Assembly (NCBI GenBank): GCA_009845545.1
Contig: VXZK01000018.1
Coordinates: 1 to 46,986, forward strand
Direction of reading: 5' to 3'
Source of the DNA: Candidatus Poribacteria bacterium
GTDB taxonomy: Bacteria > Poribacteria > WGA-4E > WGA-3G
DNA: 46,986 nt
Positions within the stretch are counted from its first letter, which is position 1. The number at the start of each line of letters is the position of its first letter. The position numbers and the translations under genes were made by a program. This document shows, in pieces, positions 33,773-41,075 of the stretch. The notes below the pieces were generated by a model that did no database searches, was not told the DNA's origin, and worked only from the letters and a program-made list of their open reading frames with translations.

Positions 33773-34717
33773 ATGAAAAATATATTGAAGTTCCGCAGTG
33801 ATCGACGTTTCAAAATTGTGCAATTTACCGATATTCATTGGCATAACGGTGAACCGCCCGACCAACAATCAGCAGCCCTGATGACACAAATCGCAGCAGT
33901 AGAATCCCCGGATTTAATTGTGTTGACGGGTGATATTTTGGCGGGTGGTGGATGCGATGATGCTGCCGATTCCCTCCGAGAGGTCGTTAAAATTGTAGAA
34001 GGATGCGGAATTCCGTGGGCAGCGGTTTTCGGCAACCATGATGACGAAGGCAGTGCCGATCGTCATGAGTTGATGGCAGTTATGCAAGATAGCAACCTGT
34101 CTCTCTCAGAACCAGGTCCCGAAGATATACCAGGCGTCGGTAATTACGTTTTACCCGTCCAAAATTCTGAAGAGGAAGTAGCTGCTGCAGTGCTTTATTT
34201 TCTGGATTCGGGTAGTTATGCGCCAACAGACATTGGCGGCTACGATTGGATTAGACGGGAGCAAATTGTATGGTATCTGCAAGAATCAGCAAAGTTCACC
34301 GCTGCAGCGGGGCATCCACTTCCTGCCCTTGCGTTTTTCCACATCCCAATTCCGGAATATGATGAGGTGTGGGATTTTCATACCTGCTACGGTGTGAAAT
34401 ATGAGAACGTTTGCGCGCCTCAGATTAATACCGGATTTTTTGCTGCGATGCACGAAGCGGGCGATGTGTTGGGAACCTTTGTTGGGCATGAACATATCAA
34501 CGATTTCTGGGGCGATCTACACGGTATCCGTCTCTGCTATGGTCGTGCGACTGGCTACAATACGTACGGCAGAGAAGGGTTTCCGCGCGGTGCACGTGTC
34601 ATTCAGTTACAGGAAGGGATGCGGCAATTTGAGACATGGCTCCATCTTGACGACGGTGTCATCATTCGTTCCCAACCCGAACATACACCGCTCCAACGAA
34701 CTTTTACTGAGGATTAA
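33773..34717 (+). CDS. Calcineurin-like metallophosphoesterase
   Basis: The 314-residue protein has the two-metal phosphoesterase motifs in order: FTDIHWH (about 20-26), LTGDILAGG, FGNHDDE, a histidine in FFHIPIPEY and GHEHINDFWG. It could act on phosphate mono- or diesters, but the natural substrate is unknown. The family is close to yeast Dcr2-type phosphatases. AAGGAG lies upstream, and a STAS gene follows after 51 bases on the same strand, possibly co-transcribed. No signal peptide is seen, so it is likely cytoplasmic. Confidence 0.9.
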   Translation: MKNILKFRSDRRFKIVQFTDIHWHNGEPPDQQSAALMTQIAAVESPDLIVLTGDILAGGGCDDAADSLREVVKIVEGCGIPWAAVFGNHDDEGSADRHELMAVMQDSNLSLSEPGPEDIPGVGNYVLPVQNSEEEVAAAVLYFLDSGSYAPTDIGGYDWIRREQIVWYLQESAKFTAAAGHPLPALAFFHIPIPEYDEVWDFHTCYGVKYENVCAPQINTGFFAAMHEAGDVLGTFVGHEHINDFWGDLHGIRLCYGRATGYNTYGREGFPRGARVIQLQEGMRQFETWLHLDDGVIIRSQPEHTPLQRTFTED

Positions 34718-34768
34718 TAGGTTATATTGCGACTAATGATCAGATTCAACGAATTATAGGAGGGAATT

Positions 34769-35113
34769 GTGAGAGCAAATTCTCAAATCTCAGTTCGACA
34801 CGAAGGAAAAATCGCTATATTTGACATCACGGGGTACCTTACGGATGCGTCTGAAACTATTTTGAGTGACGCTTACGCTGACGTAGAGGTTCAAGCCGCC
34901 GAAAAAGTGCTACTTAACTTTGAACGACGCAGTTTCATTACAAGCAGTGGGTTCGGTGAGATTATCAGATTACTTTGGAAGATGCGGGAGAAGGGACAAG
35001 TTCTACGTGTCGCACACCCATCTACGCAGGTCCGTAATATTTTTAACACCATCGGTCTAACGCAAAGCATAGGTGTCTTTGAATCGGAAGCAGAGGCACT
35101 GGAAGACTTTTAA
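34769..35113 (+). CDS. STAS domain anti-anti-sigma factor
   Basis: A 114-residue single-domain STAS protein, the type that binds an anti-sigma factor and is switched off by serine phosphorylation. The expected serine lies in FITSSGFGEIIRLL, the SpoIIAA-like phosphorylation motif. The start is GTG with AGGAGGG four bases upstream. Its partner kinase and sigma factor are not in the window. It could equally be a regulator in a stressosome-like assembly. Confidence 0.88.
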   Translation: MRANSQISVRHEGKIAIFDITGYLTDASETILSDAYADVEVQAAEKVLLNFERRSFITSSGFGEIIRLLWKMREKGQVLRVAHPSTQVRNIFNTIGLTQSIGVFESEAEALEDF

Positions 35114-35138
35114 CGCATTTTCCTGTTGACTGAAATTT

Positions 35139-37031
35139 TTATGGAAAAAGGGTGTACATATTCATATTCAAGACCACTCCGAGTAAACTCCAGAAGCTTC
35201 CGGCGAGGAACTGACCGAATACGAACCCCAAGAAAAGCGGTAACGCCCGGCGATAGGCTCGCACCCCACCCCCGGCGAAAAGTAATTGTTTAAAGAGCCA
35301 TCCCAAAAAGATTGAGAACCACATCCAACCGATAGCCCAACCGTTGCCGACAGCATAACCGACAGGATAAAACGGCCACCACAAAAACTGACGTTTCAGA
35401 AACGTCAGTACACCGGTAAACAAAAAACCGAATGCGATATGTTGAATAGCCGGTAAATTCGGTGCTCGTGGTGCTATAATCCAGCTTTGCAAACGGTTAA
35501 ATTCGCCAACGCCCCACCGTGCGAACCGGTATTCATAATAGAGTGCGACATGTCCGACAATCGAAACGATTGTCCCAACGACTGATGCGACAATAAGTGC
35601 CACAACCAACCGGTTTTCAAGCAATCGGAATTGTCTGCCGATTTTAAATGCCTCTAACTGATGTGGCATCGGATGGCATCGGTATCCATACGCAAGCCAA
35701 GACAGTAGGGTTGTGTTGGTTAGATTTTGCGCGCCTAACGGACGACTGCCTCCGAATAGTAACATAATCCTGTCTGGGTGCATATTGTGTAATTCATGTG
35801 TTGGGGGCCCGAGTTCCGCTCGCATACGTGTCATTGCGATGCATAACACCAAATAGATCCCGAAATAACCGAGCGCGACCCACGGTGAAAGCCCGGCGAA
35901 ATACCAGAATACCAGGACGAATGCCATACCGATTATCAACCCGAAAACCGCGAGTCGGTATAAGCCATCTTTTGACCTAAAGGAGAATACACCGGTAAGT
36001 ATCTCCCAAATCTGCCGCCGACTCGTGACGAGCGCGAGTGCACCGATTCCGAGCCATGCCCCGCCCCGTTGTTCGGTTTGTAAACCGATAGCCGTTGTCC
36101 ACCCTGTCGCGCTGAAAAAGACGCGCTGTGCCCCCCAAAACAGATAGAAGAACCACAAGGATAACGACAAATCCAGCGGCATGAGGTAGCCAAATCCTAT
36201 TGCAAACGGATAGATATAGATCGGCAAACGTCCCATTGCGTTCCACGGTCGGTCAGCAAAATAGAGTTGATATTTGATTTTGAGGGAAGGTATCACAGGA
36301 AAGAGATAGTTCAAGCCTGCCAGCATCTCTAATCCGAACGCGATGCCGAAACCGAGCCAAATGAGTTTATTCCGAAAAAGCGCGGATGTGTTGCCGAGCA
36401 GCTCAACAGGCAGCGTCGTTAAGGGGTAACTCAATTTCTCGTGGTCAATCCACTGCTTCCTTATGATAATATTGACACATAGCATCATAAACAGGAGAAC
36501 AATGACCAATCCGCTCCACGCCACGATGGGCCACAGCCACGCTTCCATGTACTGTTTCTGCCAAAATGTATCATCGCCTTCAAAATAGCCTTGCAGAATA
36601 CCGCGGTCGGTAATCGTTAACCATGTTGGCATGAATCGGAAGAAGAGGTCTGCCCACTCATTTTCAGGTGTTGCGAACCATCCGGCATTAGCAATCATCG
36701 GTACTAATTGTCGAACGATGTCGTGTCCTGCGAGTGCGGTCGCCACGGATACCATTATATAGGTCAGTGCGAGTTCGCGCGATGTCGGTGCGAAACCTTT
36801 GAATACCTTTTTGAGGAGCGGGGTAATGAGCGCCAAAAGAAAGAACGTAAAAAGCACAGTGGGAAAAATCGAAAAATCGGTAAGTTCCCACACGACACGA
36901 TTTTCTGCGGAAATAATCCAATAACAGGTGAGAATAATAAGGATTGAACCGAAGACGAGTGTCCCGAAAAGAAAACGGAGTGTTGAGGATTTTTGGTTAC
37001 TCTCAGTCGTACTTTGTGCTTTGTGCTGCAT
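35139..37031 (-). CDS. DUF6785-like polytopic membrane protein, second copy
   Basis: The 630-residue protein has at least a dozen hydrophobic segments and shares FATPENEWADLFF, RKQWIDHEKLSYPLTTLPVEL and WWPFYPVGYAVGNG with the 18828-20837 protein. The two are clear paralogues though divergent. The N-terminus is polar (MQHKAQSTTESNQ). Unlike the first copy it is not next to a sulfatase or dehydratase; its neighbours are a STAS gene and glycosyltransferases. Transport or membrane-lipid handling is possible but unproven. Its -10-like TATACT ends six bases before the ATG, so the message may be leaderless. Confidence 0.75.
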   Translation of the reverse strand: MQHKAQSTTESNQKSSTLRFLFGTLVFGSILIILTCYWIISAENRVVWELTDFSIFPTVLFTFFLLALITPLLKKVFKGFAPTSRELALTYIMVSVATALAGHDIVRQLVPMIANAGWFATPENEWADLFFRFMPTWLTITDRGILQGYFEGDDTFWQKQYMEAWLWPIVAWSGLVIVLLFMMLCVNIIIRKQWIDHEKLSYPLTTLPVELLGNTSALFRNKLIWLGFGIAFGLEMLAGLNYLFPVIPSLKIKYQLYFADRPWNAMGRLPIYIYPFAIGFGYLMPLDLSLSLWFFYLFWGAQRVFFSATGWTTAIGLQTEQRGGAWLGIGALALVTSRRQIWEILTGVFSFRSKDGLYRLAVFGLIIGMAFVLVFWYFAGLSPWVALGYFGIYLVLCIAMTRMRAELGPPTHELHNMHPDRIMLLFGGSRPLGAQNLTNTTLLSWLAYGYRCHPMPHQLEAFKIGRQFRLLENRLVVALIVASVVGTIVSIVGHVALYYEYRFARWGVGEFNRLQSWIIAPRAPNLPAIQHIAFGFLFTGVLTFLKRQFLWWPFYPVGYAVGNGWAIGWMWFSIFLGWLFKQLLFAGGGVRAYRRALPLFLGFVFGQFLAGSFWSLLGVVLNMNMYTLFP

Positions 37032-37037
37032 GGTTAC

Positions 37038-37067
37038 AGTATACCATATCGGTTAGTGCTGAGGCAA
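37038..37067 (-). promoter_or_regulatory. Promoter of second DUF6785 gene, possibly leaderless
   Basis: On the minus strand TTGCCT, 18 bases and TATACT; the -10 ends six bases before the ATG, so transcription should begin at or next to the start codon. No ribosome site is seen. Confidence 0.45.
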
Positions 37068-37102
37068 GGATATGTACCTGCTTGCAGTGCGGAGCTTCGA
37101 GA

Positions 37103-37131
37103 TTGTCAACGCCACAGCTTTGTGGTATAAT
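37103..37131 (+). promoter_or_regulatory. Promoter of the glycosyltransferase group
   Basis: TTGTCA (37103-37108), 17-base spacer and perfect TATAAT (37126-37131), 35 bases before the first glycosyltransferase gene. Confidence 0.7.
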
Positions 37132-37166
37132 AAAGAACACTTTAACAGTACAGGCAAGGAAAAGTT

Positions 37167-38231
37167 ATGCGATCCCGCGCCCTGAAAAACAGTGATCCGC
37201 TTCTTAATATCAATAAAATGCTGGTCATCCGTGTTGATGGTATCGGCGACCTTTTGAACTCAACACCGGCGATTGCATTGTTGCGGGAAAATTATCCATC
37301 CGCAGAAATAACAGTATTAGCGCGCCCGCTTAACGCCCCTGTGTTAATCGGTAACCCTGACGTGGATCGGATTCTAATCTTTGACCGAGATGGCAAGCAC
37401 AGCGGGCTCTTAGCACGATTCCAATTTTATCGTGAATTACGCCGGGAGCGGTTTCAACTCGCCGTTGCCATGCAGACAGCGATGTGGACCCATCTTGTGG
37501 CTTTTCTCTCAGGTGCGACTTACCGCTTAGGACGTTATCAGAAACGCTTCAGATCCACCCTTACCCACGCGTGGCTCGGTAGATACCGAAAAGGGGAAAC
37601 CCACGAAGTCGACAGGAATTTGGAACTGGTACGACTCATCTGTGCCGGAGAAGGCAAACGGGAACTCATCTTCGAGTTGTCGCCTGATGAGATTGCCGCT
37701 GCTGAGGCACAGTTTGCCTCGTTGGGTATCGGTAAGGATGCTTTTCTGATTGGTATCCACCCCGGCGGGAGTTCGTTTGATAAACGCTGGCCCGAAAAGC
37801 AATACGCTGAACTCGCTGACAGGTTCGCGCGACACTACAATGCAACGATCCTTCTTTTATGCGGTCCTGAAGAAGCAGAATTGGTGCAGAACATTCAAGC
37901 GGCGATGCAATCCGATGCTCTAACTTACGCGCCGGAGACGATTCGTGCGCTGGGTGCGCTGCTCTCCTGTTGCGACTTGGTCGTCTGTAATGATTCCGGT
38001 CCGATGCATCTCGCTGCGGCATTGGACGTCCCGACAGTCGCGATTTTCGGTCCCACTGACCACGTAGCCTGGCATCCGTTAAGCGAAAATGCCTCTATCG
38101 TGCGACGGGATATGCCGTGCTGGCCCTGCAGTGCGCATAAATGTAAAATCGGGTGGGAATGCACGAAAAAACTTCCCGTTGAACCGGTTTGGGATGCAAC
38201 CATACTAACCATAGAGGCAAGCGAAAAATGA
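37167..38231 (+). CDS. Glycosyltransferase family 9 (heptosyltransferase-like)
   Basis: The 354-residue protein fits GT9, the ADP-heptose:LPS heptosyltransferase family. MLVIRVDGIGDLLNSTPAI is the N-terminal acceptor-side motif, IGIHPGGSSFDKRWP the central one, and VVCNDSGPMHLAAALDVPTVAIFGPTD the nucleotide-sugar motif. A Cys-rich tail (CWPCSAHKCKIGWEC) is common in the family. It would add a sugar to the core of a surface glycolipid or glycan at the inner face of the membrane. Its stop overlaps the next start (ATGA), so the two are coupled. Confidence 0.9.
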   Translation: MRSRALKNSDPLLNINKMLVIRVDGIGDLLNSTPAIALLRENYPSAEITVLARPLNAPVLIGNPDVDRILIFDRDGKHSGLLARFQFYRELRRERFQLAVAMQTAMWTHLVAFLSGATYRLGRYQKRFRSTLTHAWLGRYRKGETHEVDRNLELVRLICAGEGKRELIFELSPDEIAAAEAQFASLGIGKDAFLIGIHPGGSSFDKRWPEKQYAELADRFARHYNATILLLCGPEEAELVQNIQAAMQSDALTYAPETIRALGALLSCCDLVVCNDSGPMHLAAALDVPTVAIFGPTDHVAWHPLSENASIVRRDMPCWPCSAHKCKIGWECTKKLPVEPVWDATILTIEASEK

Positions 38232-39460
38232 AAATTGTCGTCGTCTGCTGGGGATCAACGGGAGATGTCTATCCGGTTTTAGCACTGTCGGAGCGTTTAT
38301 TGGCACGTGGGCATCAGGTACGTGTCTGTTCACCCGCACTCTATAGAGATAAGATTCTTGAGGTTGGCGCGGAATACTATGAGATAGGCGTTGCTTTTGA
38401 TTTAGCGGAATTCCACGCGGCGATGGATGCTATTATTCCGAAGCGTGACCCGACCGCGATGCTACGATTGATCGTGAAAGAGGGGATTGTGCGTCGCGGT
38501 GAAAAGTGGTACCAAGATTGTTTAGCGGCAATGAAAGGGTTTGATATAGCGATCTGTCATTCAGTCGATATTCCGGGACAGGAGGCTGCGATTCGTAATG
38601 GAATTCCGTGGCTCACTGTAACGTATTGTCCAGGTTTCATCAAGTCTTTAGACTTCGCGCCTTATCCGTTCCCAAATTGGGGACGCATCTGCAACGCTAT
38701 TGTGTGGAAATTGGCGGAGCTCCGTCTTGCCTCAAGTATAGATACACTCTTTAACCAATTTATTGCGTCCGTCGGCGGAGAGCCGAGGTCTTCCGTGGCG
38801 TTAGATGGCATGTATTCGCCACATCTAAACCTCATTGCTGCATCTCCAGTGCTTTGTCCACCAGCTGATTTTCCCTCGAATCACAAATTCACGGGAGTCT
38901 GGCATCTTGCGTCGCCTTCTTATACACCACCGATGGAACTTGTCGATTTTTTAGCGGCGGGTCCGCCCCCTGTCATTATAACGTTTGGCTCCATGGGCGG
39001 ATCCAACGGACGTGAGACAACAGAAATCCTAATTGAGGCTGTCAAAAAGACGAACCAACGGGCAATTATTCAGGCGGGATGGGGACAACTCGGCACACCA
39101 GAGACATTGCCGGACATCTATTGCACAGAATATGTCCCGCACCAGTGGTTATTTCCACAAGGGTGTTGTGTTGTGCACCATGGTGGCGCGGGGACGACCG
39201 CTTCGGTGTGTCGTGCGAAAGTTCCGTCTATTGTCGTAGCACATCACGCGGATCAGCCGTATTGGGGAAAACGGCTATTCGATTTAGGGGTGGCACCGCG
39301 GCATCTGTACCGTCGAAGCCTTACCGCCAAGCGTTTGGCAGAACGGATCCAGCAAGTCTTGGAAACGCCCGCGATGACTACGCGTGTTCAGGTTTTAGGA
39401 GAACAGATGGAAACAGAAGATGGTTTGACTGCAGCTGTTGACTTGATTGAATCTTTTTAA
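38228..39460 (+). CDS. UDP-glycosyltransferase (GT1/GT28-like)
   Basis: The 410-residue protein resembles erythromycin/vancomycin-type and sterol glucosyltransferases. The N-terminal Rossmann start is MKIVVVCWGSTGDVYPVLAL, and the C-terminal donor-binding motif HHGGAGTTASVCRAKVPSIV is followed by HADQPYWGKRLFDLGVA. The start at 38228 overlaps the GT9 stop by four bases; the longer track start lies inside the previous gene. It would transfer a sugar from a nucleotide donor to a lipid, sterol-like or secondary metabolite acceptor. It could also work on the same surface glycan as its neighbours. Confidence 0.88.
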   Translation: MKIVVVCWGSTGDVYPVLALSERLLARGHQVRVCSPALYRDKILEVGAEYYEIGVAFDLAEFHAAMDAIIPKRDPTAMLRLIVKEGIVRRGEKWYQDCLAAMKGFDIAICHSVDIPGQEAAIRNGIPWLTVTYCPGFIKSLDFAPYPFPNWGRICNAIVWKLAELRLASSIDTLFNQFIASVGGEPRSSVALDGMYSPHLNLIAASPVLCPPADFPSNHKFTGVWHLASPSYTPPMELVDFLAAGPPPVIITFGSMGGSNGRETTEILIEAVKKTNQRAIIQAGWGQLGTPETLPDIYCTEYVPHQWLFPQGCCVVHHGGAGTTASVCRAKVPSIVVAHHADQPYWGKRLFDLGVAPRHLYRRSLTAKRLAERIQQVLETPAMTTRVQVLGEQMETEDGLTAAVDLIESF

Positions 39461-39472
39461 GGAGTTAGGAAA

Positions 39473-39979
39473 ATGCTAAACTTGTTTGACATTCCAATGC
39501 ACGACAGAGAAGGCTTTATTGAAGCTTTAGAAAGACTTGAGGAAAAAACAACTGCTGTTGCGTGGGAGTTTTTGGAGCGTGAGATTCCCGGCGTTGTTGA
39601 CGATGAGGCGTTCGACGGACTGTGCTGGTACGATATCGCCGAAGTAGAACTTGACTTAACCCTGCAAGAAATGATGGCTCTAACAACTTTTGACCCTATA
39701 GGTATCAGTATAGATGCGATGGACATGCACGGACGAAATCCGCTCAGTGACGTGCAGTATCTTCACAGCCTTTATGAATGGTGGGAGGTATTACAAAAAG
39801 ATCGCGAAACACTTGAGAACCTTTTTCAAAACAAAGTCGTTTCTGAAATACTCGAGGAAATACACACCGTTCTAAAAGTCTATAGTATCCGTTTTGGTAG
39901 CATAGAGAACGTTCACAGGTTCTGTGAAAACGCAAGGCGGGAAGCAATGGATGCGTGGTTAAAAAACGAGAAGCGTTAA
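39473..39979 (+). CDS. Hypothetical protein in the glycosyltransferase group
   Basis: The 168-residue product has no signal peptide or membrane segment. It is acidic and rich in helix-forming text (EALERLEEKTTAVAWEFLER, LQKDRETLENLF). AAGGAG lies eleven bases before the ATG, and it is only twelve bases after the glycosyltransferase stop, so co-transcription is likely. I recognise no family; a small regulatory or antitoxin-like helical protein would fit. Confidence 0.6.
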   Translation: MLNLFDIPMHDREGFIEALERLEEKTTAVAWEFLEREIPGVVDDEAFDGLCWYDIAEVELDLTLQEMMALTTFDPIGISIDAMDMHGRNPLSDVQYLHSLYEWWEVLQKDRETLENLFQNKVVSEILEEIHTVLKVYSIRFGSIENVHRFCENARREAMDAWLKNEKR

Positions 39980-40011
39980 ACCCTTTCCACTTCAATATTA
40001 TTTTTTCTTTT

Positions 40012-40040
40012 TACTCAATTTGCGTAAGTCTTGATTAAAA
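40012..40040. repeat. TTGCGTAAGTC relic
   Basis: ACTCAATTTGCGTAAGTCTTGATT matches the truncating sequence at the left window edge (AAATTGCGTAAGTCCTAAT) over the core TTGCGTAAGTC. This could be a remnant of the same kind of mobile-element end. Confidence 0.4.
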
Positions 40041-40055
40041 AATCTTTGATAAAAA

Positions 40056-41075
40056 ATGTTGAAGAAAATTCTCGTCTTTAGTTTCTCTTTTATCGGTGAT
40101 GCGGTCCTGTCTACTTCAGTTATCCAACCCCTGCGAAGACACTTTTCGGATGCACATATTACCTTCCTTGTCGGACCGCGAGCCTTTGACCTCCTTGCGA
40201 CCGATCCCAATATCGATGCAGCATTGGTTTATGACAATCGAGGTGAACACGCCGGTTGGAAAGGACGGCTGCGTCTCATAAAAACCTTACGACGTGACAA
40301 ATTTGATCTCGTTGTGAACCTGCGAGATAGTCTTACGGCGCGGTGTATTGGTGCGGAACATTGGGGAATGGTTCGCGGTGAGAGCAATCGGCATGCTGTT
40401 ACCCGCTACCTGGAGGTGCTTCAGAGACATGACATTGAGACAACGGATGCACATCCACATTTACAATTCACTGAAGATGAACAGACTATAGCGCGCTGTT
40501 TTCTCACCGAAGCAGATATTCCCTCGGAACGGTTGTTAATCGGCATTCATCCGGGTGGCAATTGGGAATATAAGTTGTGGGACGCGAAGAACTACGCGCA
40601 ACTCGCGAACGCCCTATGCAAAGAACAGAACGCTTCGATTTTACTTTTCGCCGGTCCAAACGAACGCGAACTTCAAGCAGGTGTCGCGAAGATAATGGAC
40701 GTTCCGCCAATCCTTGTCAAAACCGAAAACCTACGCCACCTCGCGGCGTTAATCTCAGTGTGTGATGTGTATATCGGGAATGACACGGGACCGATGCATA
40801 TCGCTGCGGCTGTGGATACCCCGGTAGTTGCGCTTTTTGGGTCAACGAACCACATTCGGAGCGGTCCCTATGGCGAGAAACACGCGGTTTTGCAGAGTGG
40901 AATAGAGCTGGGCTGCAACCCGTGTCATCCGGGTCGGCATCCGGGGGGCTGCGGTGCTGGCAGTTGTGAGGTGATTGCGGGGATTACAGTGGAGCCGGTT
41001 CTGGCAGCAGTGAAGCGTTACACTTCCTCAATTTCAATTCCTAATGCCCGTAAATTCTCCTTAAACTCATCATAA
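40056..41075 (+). CDS. Glycosyltransferase family 9 (heptosyltransferase-like), second copy
   Basis: The 339-residue protein has KKILVFSFSFIGDAVLSTSV at the N-terminus, IGIHPGGNWEYKLWD in the middle, and VYIGNDTGPMHIAAAVDTPVVALFGSTNH near the C-terminus, the same three blocks as the 37167 protein. A Cys cluster (CNPCHPGRHPGGCGAGSC) follows. The last 19 residues overlap the convergent DUF499 gene, so the true C-terminus may lie nearer VEPVLAAV. The start has no good ribosome site; an insertion relic lies just upstream. Confidence 0.85.
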   Translation: MLKKILVFSFSFIGDAVLSTSVIQPLRRHFSDAHITFLVGPRAFDLLATDPNIDAALVYDNRGEHAGWKGRLRLIKTLRRDKFDLVVNLRDSLTARCIGAEHWGMVRGESNRHAVTRYLEVLQRHDIETTDAHPHLQFTEDEQTIARCFLTEADIPSERLLIGIHPGGNWEYKLWDAKNYAQLANALCKEQNASILLFAGPNERELQAGVAKIMDVPPILVKTENLRHLAALISVCDVYIGNDTGPMHIAAAVDTPVVALFGSTNHIRSGPYGEKHAVLQSGIELGCNPCHPGRHPGGCGAGSCEVIAGITVEPVLAAVKRYTSSISIPNARKFSLNSS

